Positions 11,982-24,120 of a stretch of 64,000 bases of DNA are shown here, in pieces. The notes under the pieces are model-generated. The model worked only from the letters and a program-made list of their open reading frames with translations. It had not been told where the DNA came from and did not search any database. How positions within the stretch are numbered: the stretch's first letter is position 1; every line of letters begins with the position of its first letter. This DNA is from Lonicera japonica. Taxonomy: Eukaryota > Streptophyta > Magnoliopsida > Dipsacales > Caprifoliaceae. Position numbers and translations under genes: made by a program. Where the stretch lies: NCBI GenBank assembly GCA_021464415.1, contig JAKCWG010000921.1, forward strand, positions 434,001 through 498,000, written 5' to 3'.

Positions 11982-13444
11982 TGTTGACCTTAAAGTCAAT
12001 TAATCTTATTTTGATAATTACAATAAGTTAATAAAGTGTTATTTAACTCGGTTGTTCCAATGATGATAGCCATTAGCCGATATCTCTTTCAACCAAGTAT
12101 GACTTCAAATCGATATAATCACATTCTCATAAAAGCTCTACAAATGCTTCTTTTCACAAGAAATGAACTCAAACGATCTCCGTAGGATAAAGATCATCAA
12201 TCAAATGAGATATGCACAAGAATGATCTCCATGTGCTTCACAAATAATCAAAACCAAGAAAGGATCAAGATCATCAAATCAAGTGAGGATATGCACAAGA
12301 AAATCAAGCATCACGAAGACTCGAATTATCATTAAATTTAGTGAGTGCTTAGATTTTATGTAAAAGATATCATTGATCAATTATATAGCTCATGAAATGA
12401 TTTAACCTTGTTAAGATTGATTGAAACTAGTTTTATTTTTGAAAAATCATTTTTACCGAAAACTAGTCTTGAAAAATTCACTATAATTTCATATAAATGA
12501 ATTTTGATACAAAAATTATATTAGAAGTCTTAGAAACCTATTTTTGACATTCTCCAAGCATTGAAATCAATTTCAGAGTCAAAATGCAAAAGTTGGAAAA
12601 TTGCACAAAATCCCCCACTCCGAAACCATGTAGTTGACTACATGGAAGTCATGGAGTCGACTACCTCATGTAGTCGACTACATGAGTATCAAAGGAGTCG
12701 ACTCTTCTTTGAAAACTAGCCATTGGGACTTCATTAAAAGTGCTATTTTGACCCATTAATTTATATCTCCACCACAAACGGTTACAAACTTTTTCAAGCT
12801 ATATATATGAGTTCTAAGACTCATTTTTAACAACTTGAATGATCATACAAAACCATTTTTCATATATTCTTATTATTCAAGTATCCTAGCTAAAGCATTG
12901 ATCAATCTCTTCATTCTTTGAGCTTATATTCATTGATTAATATTGATATCTCTTAGTGTGAGTTTCATTTGTAATTTGTTATACACAAGAGAGATATTGT
13001 ACATTGGTGTTAGCCACCAAAAAAATTATTTAAATCATATTTGTGAGAGGTGTTTCTCATAGAATAGCAAGAGGGATTTCTTGTGAGAGTATTGAGAGTG
13101 ATTCAATACTTGTAAGAGTGTGTGAGAAGAATACACTTGTAGAGGTTTGATCTTCACCCGGAAGGAGATCGGTTATAGTGGAAATTCTCGGGGAATTAAC
13201 CAAGCGCGGAGTAGGGGTTAACAAGCCGAACCGTGTGGACAAAAAATCTTCGACTTCGATCGGTTCAATCTCTCTATCTCATCCTATATTATATTGTGCA
13301 ATTTATTCATTGTGATTGGAATTAACTTTGTTTCTTGATTGCTTGATTGATTTAGACATTAAACTTTTTAAAAATCGATTTTAAAAATTCAAGTAAGTTT
13401 TAAAAACCTTATTCACCCCCCTCTAAGGTATTTTTCGACCTACA
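11982..13444 (+). repeat. Copia 5' LTR
   Basis: Starts TGTTGACCTTAAAGTC and ends TTTTTCGACCTACA. Pairs with 20608-22073. Confidence 0.95.
12626..12807 (+). promoter_or_regulatory. Copia LTR promoter: GTCGAC palindromes and TATA box
   Basis: TATATATA at 12800-12807 is preceded by palindromes centred on TAGTTGACTA (12626-12645) and GTAGTCGACTAC (12665-12686), plus half-sites GGAGTCGACT nearby. The 3' LTR keeps the arrangement: TATA at 21429-21436, palindromes at 21255-21274 and about 21295-21316. Retrotransposon U3 regions commonly carry enhancer repeats upstream of TATA; enhancer function is inferred. Confidence 0.5.
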
Positions 13445-13446
13445 AT

Positions 13447-13459
13447 TGGTATTAGAGGT
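13447..13459 (+). other. Copia primer binding site
   Basis: TGGTATTAGAGG two bases after the 5' LTR; one or two bases off the standard plant initiator-methionine tRNA complement TGGTATCAGAGC. Confidence 0.85.
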
Positions 13460-13500
13460 TGTACTCTTATTTTGATTTTACAATCTTAGAGTTTACGATC

Positions 13501-15253
13501 ATGTCTATCTATCAAGGAACCGGAATTAACGAAGGTTCTTCCACCACTAGACCACTTCTATTTGATGGCAAAAATTATAGTTATTAGAAAAGTCGTATGT
13601 GTACTTTTCTTCAAGCTAGTGATTTTGAACAATGGAAGGTTACACTCATTGGACCTTATGAGATTACCAAAACTGATGAAAAGGGTAGTGTTACTCCTAA
13701 ATCTATTTCTGAATATGATGAGCATGACATTAAGAAAATTCAATTTAATGCTAAAGCCTTGAATGCCCTATATTGTGCGTTAACTATAGATGAATACAAC
13801 AAAATTTCTAGTTGTAAAATCACCAAAGAAATTTGGGACAAATTAGAAGTTGCCTATGAAGGAACCTCACAAGTTAAGGATGATAATATTAATATGCTCG
13901 TTCATGATTATGAACTTTTCAAAATGGAGCCTAATGAATCACTTGCTTCTATGTATAGTAGATTCTCTATTATCACTAATGCTTTAGATCTTCTTGGAAA
14001 GGAATATTCAAATGAAGACAAGATTCAAAAAATTCTTAGAACTCTTCCCAAGAAGTGGAAACCCAAAGTGACAGCTATTCAAGAAGCCAAGAACCTCAAG
14101 ATGCTAAGCATGGATGAACTCTTGGGTTCACTTAAAACTCATGAGAAGAAATTGGAGAGAGAAGAAGAAAGCGATTCGAAAGCCAAAAAGTCGCTAGCTC
14201 TCAAAGCAACTCAACTGGAGGATGATGAGGAGTTGATGGTAGGAGATGAGGATATGGCTCTTCTTTCTAGAAAATTTATAAAATTTCTAGCTAAGAAGAA
14301 GAAGTTTTAAGGAAAAGGAAACAACTTTGATTCTTCATCTAAAAGGAACAATGATCGATCTATTCAACCAAAAGTTAAAAACGGAGAAGTAAAGAAGTGT
14401 TTCCACTGCCATGAACCGGGGGCATTTCAAAACAAATTGCCCAGTTAGAAGAAAGGAGAAAAGATATAAAAGAGACAAAGCCTTCAAATAAGTAAGACAC
14501 GCCCTCAAAGGCACTTGGAGTGATTCCGAAGAAGGTGAGTCCGATGCCGACTCTAGTGACGAGGAAACGGCAAACCTTTGCCTAATGCAAAAGACGATGA
14601 GGTATATTCTACTTGTGATTCATTTAGTGATGATAATGTCTCAATAAATAATGATGCACATGATGAGAATGACTATGATGAATTATATGATATGTTTGAA
14701 GAATAGCATAGCAAGTTTAAAAAATTGTCTAAAGAATATGCAAGTCTCAAGAGGGGAAAATTTTATGGTTTCTAGCAAGTGTGAAAATCTTGGGAAAGAA
14801 AATATATTCTTGAAAGATGAAATTAAAACTTTAAAGAAAGGAAAGGAGAAAGAAACTCCAAACACACTTGGAAAAGAAAATATTAAATTGAAAGATCAAG
14901 TGGATGATTTAACTAATAGTCTAGCCAAGTTCACCAAAGGAAAGGATAACTTGGATAAACTATTAGGAATGCAAAGGTGTGTATTCGACAAAGCTAGTTT
15001 GGGCTATAACCAAATTGACAACCAAAAAGATTACAAAAACTTTTTTAAAACATACACACCTCATGATCCCACTTATCTTTGCTCATATTGTGATAGAAAT
15101 ACCCATTACGTGGATCATTGTTATTATAGAAATGAAAGTTTCCCTAAGAGGAAGCTTGCTTGGGTTTCAAAAAGAACCATTATGTTTGCTAACCCAAAGG
15201 GACCCAACACATTTTGGGTACCAAAGGAGAAGTTACTTAAAGTTATGGTATAG
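13501..15253 (+). pseudogene. Copia gag (capsid/nucleocapsid)
   Basis: Starts at ATG 13501 shortly after the primer site. A W-to-stop change (TAG at about 13588) breaks the usual YSYWK region; the frame then runs open from about 13597 to 14310. A first zinc knuckle, CFHCHEPG then HFKTNC, at 14398-14446 is interrupted by one extra G. Downstream is a Lys/Glu-rich coiled coil (about 14740-14990) and a second, intact CX2CX4HX4C knuckle (CSYCDRNTHYVDHC, about 15080-15122). Long gags with additional C-terminal sequence are usual for this group. Several stops and shifts between 14290 and 14700 prevent a full-length product. Confidence 0.85.
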
Positions 15254-18200
15254 GTATGCTTGAAAGCCAAAGGTAGCAAAACCAAGTGGTTCTTGGATAG
15301 TGGTTTCTCAAAGCATATGACGGGAGACAAAAATAACTTCTTAAGTCTTATTCTTAAGCGATGAGGGAATGTGACTTTCGGGGACAACGCCAAGGGCAAA
15401 ATTATTGGCATAGGTAAGGTTGGTAAGTATTCTACATGCATTGATAATGTTCTATTAGTTGATGGTTTGAAGCATAATTTACTTAGCATTAGTAAATTAT
15501 GTGATAAGGGTTATGAAGTCATTTTTAAATCCGATCGTTGCATTGTTAAAAACGTTAGTGATAATTCAATTTTACTTATTGCATATAGAACTAGCAATGT
15601 GTATACTTTTGAACTTGATGATTTATCACAAAAGATGTTAAATGTTTATCCGCTATTAATGATGTATCTTGGTTATGGCATAAAAGACTAGGACATGCTA
15701 ATATGGATTTAATTCACAATTTGTCTAAGAAAGAGCTAATTGAAGGATTGCCTAAAACCAAATTTGCTAAAGATAAAATTTGTGATGCATGTCAACTTGG
15801 TAAACAACATAAATCTTCATTTAAATCTAAGAAGAATATTACTACAACTAGACCTCTTGATATGTTGCATCTTGATTTATTTGGCCCTAATTCGGTTGCT
15901 AGTTTGGGTGGCAAATTATATACTTTTGTTATTGCTAGACTCACTTGGGTGTTCTTTCTCACCCATAAAAATGAAACTCCACATGTTTTTGCAAAATTTT
16001 ATAGAAAAGTTCAAAATGAAAAAGGTGTTTCTATTGTGCATGTTAGGAGTGATAGAGGTAGAGAATTTGATAATATTGATATTAATTTTTTTGTGATGAC
16101 CATGGTATTGATCATAATTTTTCGGCACCTAGAACTCCTCAACAAAATGGTGTTGTTGAAAGGAAAAATAGATCTCTTCAAGAGATGTCTAGGACTATGC
16201 TTAATGAACATTCTTTGCCGGAGTATTTGTGGGCGGAAGCCGTTAACACCGTATGTTATGTGATTAATCGTACTATCATTCGTAAAAAGTTAGATAAGAC
16301 ACCATATGAATTATGGAATGACAAGAAACCAAATATTGCATTTTTTAAAGTTTTTGGTTACAAGTGTTTTATTTTGAATGATCGTGATCACTTGGGTAAA
16401 TTTGATGCTAAATCCGATGAAGAAATTTTTCTTGGGTATGCCACTAATAGTAAAGCATATAGAGTTTATAACAAGAAAAGTTTAGTCGTGCAAGAGTCTA
16501 TACATGTTGTATTTAATGAGACAAATCCTTTCTCACCCATAGTACGTTCTGATGACGATGTTGAAATTATCCAAAAGATTTCGGATATAAAAATTAATGA
16601 TACATCTAAGGAAGAAACTTCAAGTGCTAAAGTTCCTCCTAAGGAATTAGAAAACACAACCGAGCAAAACTCGAATGATTTGTCTAGGAGTTGAAAATTT
16701 GTGTCCATCCACCATATTGATCAAATTCTTGGAGAGCCATCTAGTAGGGTTATGACTAGTTCATCCTTAAGAAATGTATGAAATAATATGGCATTTGTTT
16801 CTCAATATGAGCCCAAAAACATAAATGAATCCGAACAAGATGAATCTTGGATGATGGCTATGCAAGAAGAGCTCAATCAATTTAAGAGAAACAAAGTATG
16901 GACACTTGTTCTCAAACCTAATGATCACACTATTATAGGTACTAAATGGGTATTTCGTAACAAAAAGGATGAAAGTGGTATAATTGTTAGAAATAAAGCT
17001 AGACTTGTTGCCCACGGATACAATCAAGAGGAGGGCATTGATTATGAAGAAACATATGCACTCGTAGCTCGCTTAGAAGCAATTCGCATGCTACTTGCTT
17101 ATTCATGTTTTAAGAATTTTAAATTATATCAAATGGATGTGAAAAGTGCTTTCTTGAATGGTTTTATTGAAGAGGAAGTTTATGTGAAACAACCTCCCGG
17201 CGTTGAAAATCGTGTTTATCCGGACTATATATTTAAATTGTCTAAAGTTTTATATGGTTTGAAACAAGCAACTAGAGCATGGTATGATAGATTAAGTTCG
17301 TTTTTAATTAACAATAGGTTTGTTAGAAGTAAAATTGATACTACCTTATTTATCAAAAATTATGACAATGACATGCTACTTGTACAAATCTATGTTGATG
17401 ATATTATATTTGGTTCTACTAATGAAAATCTATACAAGGATTTTTCCACATGTATGCAAAAGGAGTTTGAAATGAGCATGATGGGAGAGATGAACTACTA
17501 CCTCAGATTACAAGTGAAGCAATGCAAAGAAGGCATTTTCATTAATCAAGAGAAGTACGTGAAGGAGCTTTTGAAGAAATTCGACATGGAAGGCGCAAAA
17601 TCCATGAGCACTCCCATGAGTTCAACATTAAAGCTCGACAAAGACGAGATAGGTAAAAGTGTAGACATCAAGAAATATCGAGGTATGATCGGTAGTTTAT
17701 TGTATTTGATGGCCTCTAGGCCGGATATTATGTTTAGTGTATGTCTTTGTGCACGATTCCAAGCGGATCCTAAAGAGTCACATTTACTTGCCGTAAAACG
17801 GATATTCTGTTATCTTTTCGGTACTAGTTCATTGGGTTTATGATACCCAAGATAGAACAACTTTAACTTAATTAGTTATTCCGATGCAGATTTTGCCGGT
17901 TGCAAAATTGATAGGAAAAGCACTAGTTGCACTTGTCATTTCTTAAGACACGCACTAGTATCTTGGTCAAGCAGGAAACAAAACTCGGTGGCCGTTTCAA
18001 CGGCCGAAGCCGAATATGTGGCGGCCGGAAGTTGTTGTGCACAAACTTTGTACATTAAACAACAATTAGAGGACTTTGGAATTAGTCTTAGCCACATTCC
18101 CATAAAATGTCACAACACAAGTGCTATTAGCTTGACCAAGAACCCCATACAATACTCACGTACTAAGCACATTGAGATAAGATATCATTTTATTCATGAT

Positions 18201-18320
18201 CATGTGCAAAAGGGTGATGTTGATATTGAATTCGTTGGCACCGAATCGCAATTTACGGATATATTCACTAAACACTTTCGGATGATCGCTTTTGTACTAT
18301 TCGACGTGAACTCGATATGA
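15254..18320 (+). pseudogene. Copia pol: protease, integrase, reverse transcriptase, RNase H
   Basis: Domains appear in copia order. The aspartic protease has WFLDSGFSKHMTGD near 15290. The GAG-pre-integrase zinc region has WHKRLGHA near 15675 and CDACQLGK near 15784. The integrase acidic residues are visible in LDLFGP (about 15869), RSDRGREF (about 16045) and VVERKN (about 16153). The RT has RNKARLVAHGYNQ, QMDVKSAFLNG and the catalytic YVDD at 17391-17402. RNase H has SDADFAGC (about 17880) and STAEAEYVA (about 17995). Frames change at about 15690, 16090 and 17843, with stops near 15250, 15365 and 16693, so no polyprotein can be made. The longest open piece (16788-17843) covers most of RT. 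Confidence 0.93.
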
Positions 18321-19130
18321 CTAGAGCTTGTGATATCTAGTTTATTCCAAAAAGTTCATAAAAGGTTTTTTAGTGTTTATTCTTGAGCACACATCTTTTA
18401 TTTTAATTGTGCTAAATTTTTTTTTAATTTTTGTGTTGTATATTTCTTGTATTCATTTTTGCATGTTATTGTGATTATTAACAAGTAATTTTGCAGCTAT
18501 AGTATCATTAATTAATAATGGAATAGCAAGCAAAATTTTACTGGTGCAAACATTGGCAAAATCTGAGAAATAGACCCATGTAGTCGACTCCCTCAAGACC
18601 CATGTAGTCGACTACATGACCCAGTTGACTCACCCTCTCTTCATTGAGTCGACTCAGCAGCCTAGATTATTATAACACATTTTCTCTCACTCTCTTCATC
18701 CCATACCCACGAAATTCCACCATTTCCACACCTTTAAACCTTTGAAAACTCAAATTTGCTTCAAATCATTGCTACATAACTACTCTAAATCATCTATCCA
18801 TCATTTATCAACTACAAATCTCTCAAAATCCATCCAAAATCAACCTAAATCACCACTTTCTCTCTCTACACCAAACCCTCATTTCAAATTCAAATCTCTC
18901 AATTTAAACTCAAATTTCTACAAATTTCCTCTCAAATTCTATATAAAATCCCATCTAAACTTCATTTCCTCAACCATATTCCGTTTCTACACTACCAAAA
19001 TTTTAAAATTTCTTCAAAATTTTCAAAACCCTCAACCCACCATTTCACATCTCTAAGGCATCTCACTCAAGAAGGAATACAAGGAGACGTACTCAGGAAC
19101 CGGAGAATGTTCCTCAATCGGGGCAAGGTG
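18321..19130 (+). other. Copia 3' spacer, non-coding
   Basis: Contains more GTAGTCGACTAC-type palindromes (18578-18620), as in the LTRs, and a CAAATyTC-rich low-complexity stretch (18750-19050) whose open frame has no protein-like composition. Confidence 0.6.
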
Positions 19131-20199
19131 ATTTGCCTCCTCTCTTCCTCACCCATGAACTCGAAGCTTGCTATCACAACGACTTTGCAAATTGAGCCAT
19201 AATCAAAGGTAAACTCTTCGATCAAGTGTTATTTTCTGAAAATAGGTTACAAATTACGCAAGTATTCCGTAGGTAAGGGATTCTAAATTTTCTATGCATT
19301 AAAGAGGATATTTATCCTAGATTGATTAGGCTATTTTATGCTAACTTGCATCACCCAATCACTCCCGAAGGCGAAGTGGATAGATCCCTCTTAGAACTTT
19401 TGTTAAAGGAAATCTAATTACTTTTTCAAAAGATGATCTTGCTCGAATTTTTGGATTCAATCGGCAAAATACCACTATCGTTACTTCCAATTTTGAAGGG
19501 ACCTTTGGTTACACCCGACATAACGCTATTTCTCCTATTTTGAAAAGGCGTTTTAGAAATGTTGGCGTAAATTAGGATGATAGAATCTCCGTAGCTATGC
19601 TAAATCTTCATGCACGTCTCATTCATCATATCATAACTTATTGCATTTTGCCTAGAACCGGTAGTCACCCTAATGTGACCAACCTTGATATTTTTCTAAC
19701 TTGGGCAATCAATAGCCTTCACAAGCTTGACTATGCTAGACTTATCTTTGATAAACTTTATGAGACAATGAGCCATGCAAATAGAGGGCTCAGTTATGGT
19801 ATGGTATTGACCCGTCTCTTCAAGCACTTTGATGTTCCTTTGGATGACGAGACGGATGGATATGTGCTATCCGAGCATGACATGTATTCGAAAAAATTGT
19901 TTCATCTCATGCACTATCATTTGGAAAATGGACGGTGGATTCCTGACGATCCAAGTGATGTTGAGCAATCCGATGACGACGAGGAAGACGATCAAGAAGA
20001 CGAACAAGTTTCACCACCACACCCTCCTCCTTGCCAACCAAGAGTTATGAACTGCCATGATCAAATCATGGATGTTATCAATAATCTCAACATCAATTTG
20101 ACCAATACTCGTCAAGAAATGCACCATCGGTTCAATCGGATTGAAACGGCATTTCAACATTATCATCCGAACTATGTCTTTCTGGGTTGGATGCCATAG
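19131..20199 (+). pseudogene. Sirevirus-type extra 3' ORF (plant transposon-protein domain)
   Basis: Same strand as pol, between pol and the 3' LTR. After frameshifted beginnings (FLTHELEACYHNDFANWA, then LARIFGF), an open frame from 19597 reads LHARLIHHIITYCILPRTG and FLTWAINSLHKLDYARLIF. It ends in an acidic tract (QSDDDEEDDQEDEQ) and a Pro-rich stretch. This resembles the uncharacterised plant-transposon protein domain seen in Sireviruses, where the region has also been called env-like. No signal peptide or membrane segment is evident, so an envelope role is not supported. It is broken by shifts and stops before 19590. Confidence 0.6.
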
Positions 20200-20593
20200 G
20201 ATCAACCGCCACTGCCGCCTCCTCCACAAGAGTAATTCCTTCCTTTTTTATGAAGAAAAAGCGGGAGAAGTTTGTGTGTGTGTGTGTGTGTCATGAGTTT
20301 TTGTGTGTGTGTCATGAGTGATAATGGTACACACTCATTTATTTCAGCGTTTTCTTTTAATGTTTGTTCTTCTTTTAATTATGCTATGTTAGTTCAAGAA
20401 CTATTAGTAGGTTATTTATTTGAGTATCGAACTAATGCTTTCAATTTAAGATGATTGACTATCTATGCAAGTATTTCTTATTTATATAATTGTTTGTATA
20501 TTTATTTATGCACCTATTTAGGGGGAGCACATTATTCATATGCTTAAATTTTTTATCATTTTATAAACACACATTAACTCTATTGTCATCATC

Positions 20594-20606
20594 AAAAAGG
20601 GGGAGA
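20594..20606 (+). other. Copia polypurine tract
   Basis: AAAAAGGGGGAGA directly before the 3' LTR (one T, then TG). It would prime plus-strand DNA synthesis. A GT microsatellite sits about 300 bp upstream (20274-20291). Confidence 0.85.
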
Positions 20607-20607
20607 T

Positions 20608-22073
20608 TGTTGACCTTAAAGTCAATTAATCTTATTTTGATAATTACAATAAGTTAATAAAGTGTTATTTAACTCGGTTGTTCCAATGATGATAGCCATT
20701 AGCTGATATCTCCTTCAACCAAATATGACTTCAAACCGATACAATCACATTCTCATAAAAGCTCTACAAATGCTTCTTCTCACAAGAAATGAACTTAAAC
20801 TATCTCCGTAGGATAAAGATCATCAATCAAATGAGATATGCACAAGAATGATCTCCATGTGCTTCACAAATAATCAAAACCAAGAAAGGATCAAGATCAT
20901 CAAATTAAGTGAAGATACGCACAAGAAAATCAAGCGTCACGAAGACTCGAATTATCATTAAATTTAGTGAGTGCTTTGATTTTATGTAAAAGATATCATT
21001 AATCAATTATATAGCTCATGAAATGATTTAACCTTGTCAAGATTGATCGAAACTAGTTTTATCTTTGAAAAAGCATTTTTACCGAAAACTAGTCATCTTG
21101 AAAAATTCACTATAATTTCATATAAATGAATTTTGATACAAAAACTATATTAGAAGTCTTAGAAACCTATTTTTGACATTCTTCAAGCATTGAAATCAAT
21201 TTTGGAGTCAAAATGCAAAAGTTGAAAAATTGCACAAAACCCCCCACTCCAGAACCATGTAGTCGACTACATGGAAGTCATGGAGTCGACTACCTCATGT
21301 AGTCAACTACATGAGTATCAAGGGAGTCGACTCTTCTTTGAAAACTAGCCGTTGGGACTTTATTAAAAGTGCTCTTTTGACCCATTAATTTATATCTCCA
21401 CCACAAACGACTACAAACTTTTTCAAGCTATATATATGAGTTTTAAGACTCATTTTTAACAACTTGAATGATCATACAAAACCATTTTTCATATATTCTT
21501 ATTATTCAAGTATTCTAGCTAAAGCATTGATCAATCTCTTCATTCTTTGAGCTTATATTCATTGATCAATATTGATATCTCTTAGTGTGAGTTTCATTTG
21601 TAATTTGTTATACACAAGAGATATATTTTACATTGGTGTTAGCCACCAAAAAAATTATTCAAATCATATTTGTGAGAGGTGTTTCTCATAGAATAGCAAG
21701 AGGGATTTCTTGTGAGAGTATTGAGAGTGATTCAATACTTGTAAGAGTGTGTGAGAAGAATACACTTATAGAGGTTTGATCTTCACCCGGAAGGAGATCG
21801 GTTATAGTGAAAATTCTCAAGGAACTAACCGAGCGCGGAGTAGGGGTTAATAAGCCAAACTGTGTGGACAAAAAATCTTCGACTTCGATCGGTTCAATCT
21901 CTCTATCTCATCCTATATTATATTGCGCAATTTATTTATTGTGATTGGAATTAACTTTGTTTCTCGATTGCTTGATTGATTTAGACATTAAACTTTTTAA
22001 AAATCGATTTTAAATATCCAAGTAAGTTTTAAAAACCCTATTTACCCCCCTCTAGGGTTTTTTTCGACCTATA
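20608..22073 (+). repeat. Copia 3' LTR
   Basis: Starts TGTTGACCTTAAAGTC; its final dinucleotide is TA where the 5' LTR has CA. Followed directly by the GTCGG duplication. Confidence 0.95.
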
Positions 22074-22078
22074 GTCGG
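22074..22078. other. Copia target-site duplication, right (GTCGG)
   Basis: Matches 11977-11981. Confidence 0.95.
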
Positions 22079-22680
22079 GAACAACATCGGCGCTCGGTCT
22101 TTTAAGAACGCCAACATGTCATTGATGAGTCAGGAACGAATCTCCTTTGGCGGCCCAAAAATTGCAGGGTCGTATGTCACACGGGACTTTCCCGACATAC
22201 AGATGATTGTCGCCGTCTTCTTCTCGGTGACGACTCATCTCCTCTTGTTACAAGAGGAGGCATGCATACCTACAAATAAAAGTGTATAAATTAATCAGTC
22301 AATCACAAAGAATAAAAATTGTGATTTATAATTAAAAAGATCTCTGGTTATATTACCTTATATGGTGGCCTCCGCTTCAGCATGCCTAGAGCGAATGTTA
22401 CGCATGGGGAGGCCGGCATCAGTGGTGCTGCCGGTGGTCAAATTTATAGACGGGTGCTAGGGAGCACCAACAGCAACGCCAGTTAGTGAGATGGTTGGGC
22501 AGAGGGCTGCTCGACGGATGGCTGGGCAGAGGGCTGGGCAGAGGGCTGGGTGGCAAAAGGCTGGGAGGAGGGCTGCTCGGTAAAGGGCTGGGAGGCCAAG
22601 AGTAACAAGGCCTACTGCAGCTCATCGTACTGCACCTCTGGGATCAACTTATTCCTGGTCGCATATGCTCTCGGAGGCAT

Positions 22681-23901
22681 CCCTGACTTGAATCTCAAAT
22701 TTTAATTTCAGTTTCAAATTTAGGTTCAATATCAGTTTTGCCCCAATTGATTTGAATTGAATTGAAATTAAAGTTTAGGGTTTCAATTTCACAACAATTT
22801 CAGTTTCAATTTATGTTTTGCCCTAAAGGCTGTTTCAATTCTTTTTCCTTTTAGTTATGTATTTGCGTTTGGATGATTTATCGGAATAGGAAACTTAAAA
22901 CAAAACAAACACACATACATTACTGGGTCCAGTTATCAAATTTACTGGGGCTAGTAATCCATTACGCAGTCAATCTTGCTCTGAGCATTTGGGAAAAAAT
23001 AGAGCACAATTAACAAGTTTGGATTGATGTTTGGACCAATTTATATAGTCGAATAGACCATAACACAATTATGGTCCACATAGAACAAAGGGTATGAAAT
23101 CACAATTCGATTAAACTGAACTCAACTATTAAATGCTTGAATATGAACCTACTGACTTGTTAATATAAAGGTTCATATTATGAGGCTATTACACAACAAA
23201 TTAAGACAAATAGTGAAGCGAAGCTTATACATGCCAAAAATATAAGCAAACAAGATAATATTTTGTGTTCATGCTTAACATAAATGAAAAATATATATGT
23301 ATATATATAATTGTTGCAATAGAGTTATTATTTAATTTGTTGAATACATGTATTTATGGGCATACTAAAAGGTGTTTCTTAAAGGTTGTTTCAATTCTTT
23401 TTCCTTTTAGTTATGTGTTTGGTTTGGATGATTCACTGGAATAGGAAACTTAAAACAAAACAAATACACATACATTACTGGTACCGGTAATCCATTACTG
23501 GGTCTAATAATCAAATTTACTGGGGCCAGTAATCCATTACGTGGTCAATATTGCTCTGAGCATTTGGGAAAAAAATATAGCACAATTAACAAGTTTGGAT
23601 TGGTGTTTGGACCAATTCATACAGCTGAATAGACCATAACACAATTATGGTAACATGAACATAGGAACAATTACTCCATTACTGTCCCAATAATGCTCTG
23701 AGCATTTGGGGGAAAATGTAGCACAATTAACAAGTTTGGATTAGTGTTTTGACCAAATCATACAGCTGATAAAACAATTATGGTAACAGGCACATAGGAA
23801 CAATTACTCGAATACAAGCCAAACTATCTAATTTCACACAATAACGCCTATTCAAGTCCCATAATTACAAACCAATAAAAGTTGAGAGTGAGAAGCTTAC
23901 C
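22681..23901 (-). other. Presumed 5'-UTR intron of the CACTA transposase gene
   Basis: On the minus strand a donor TTG|GTAAGC at 23901 and an acceptor AAGTCAG just before ATG 22680 bracket this stretch. It holds a sequence repeated about 556 bp apart (TTTCAATTCTTTTTCC at about 22835 and 23388, with AAACTTAAAACAAAACAAA after each) and several ATTACTGG/CCAGTAAT elements (22920-22965, 23475-23545, 23670). No coding sequence. Confidence 0.55.
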
Positions 23902-24120
23902 AAATAGAAATAGGCTGTGTAAAAGAGAGAGAGAGAGATAGAGACGGGGGGTTGTGTAGTCGGTGTAGGAGAGAAGAGAGCAGATCTCGTGTGTGAGGAT
24001 AGAGCGAGGGGTGGGGGACAGAGGAGGAAAATAGAGAAGGGTGCCAGGGGAGAGAAAAGAGAGCTTAGGGTTCGTAAAGAATGGAAAGGGAGAGGAAAGA
24101 TTCAATAATTTCAATTTATA
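23902..24120 (-). promoter_or_regulatory. Core promoter and CT-rich leader of the CACTA transposase gene
   Basis: Minus-strand TATAAAT at 24120-24114, followed by a CT-rich leader (23925-24085, containing CTCTCTCTCTC) and the 5'-UTR splice donor at 23901. The 101-residue open frame inside (23848-24153) is Pro/Leu/Ser low-complexity and is judged untranslated leader. Confidence 0.5.

Larger units (their letters stand above)
11982..22073 (+). mobile_element. Sirevirus-like Ty1/copia LTR retrotransposon, 10,092 bp
   Basis: Complete but defective. It has LTRs of 1463 and 1466 bp, a 5-bp TSD (GTCGG), an initiator-tRNA-Met-type primer binding site, a purine tract, a gag with two zinc knuckles, pol in the copia order protease-integrase-RT-RNase H, and an extra long 3' ORF before the 3' LTR. 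The size, the long 3' region and the RT sequence style are typical of the Sirevirus genus. Multiple stops and frameshifts in gag and pol show it is dead. It lies in an exon of the host CACTA transposase gene. LTR sequences differ by roughly 3-4% in the stretch compared by eye. Confidence 0.93.
10771..22680 (-). pseudogene. CACTA Transposase_24 (Ptta/En/Spm)-like gene, split by the copia insertion
   Basis: Plant CACTA transposase-family gene; such proteins act in the nucleus on element ends. Exons were read from splice signals. The first coding exon starts at ATG 22680 (MPPRAYATRNKL) and has a QPSAQPS-rich stretch at 22475-22600. Exon b is 22269-22074, continuing after the copia at 11981-11921. 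Exon c is 11822-11622, exon d 11528-11351 and exon e 11249-10771. Exon c carries WIQKKATDRFKN, YKIHKNW and WEWLSNHFNAEDFQ. Exon d has YVEVYKKYDPDRV. Exon e has KVRGLGSGS and an ERERAERERE-rich coiled coil before the stop at 10771. These match the order of PF03004 landmarks. In-frame stops, a C16 homopolymer at 11458-11471 and the copia insertion make it non-functional. The N-terminal exon chain is the least certain part. Confidence 0.75.

Noticed and set aside
18742..19056. Open frame of 104 codons in the copia 3' spacer.
   Set aside because: Low-complexity Ser/Asn/Phe/Lys composition from CAAATTTC-like repeats; no domain-like pattern.
22419..22625. Minus-strand frame rich in Pro/Ser (PPSPLPSSPPPS).
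   Set aside because: Alternate frame of the QPSAQPS-rich first coding exon of the CACTA transposase gene.
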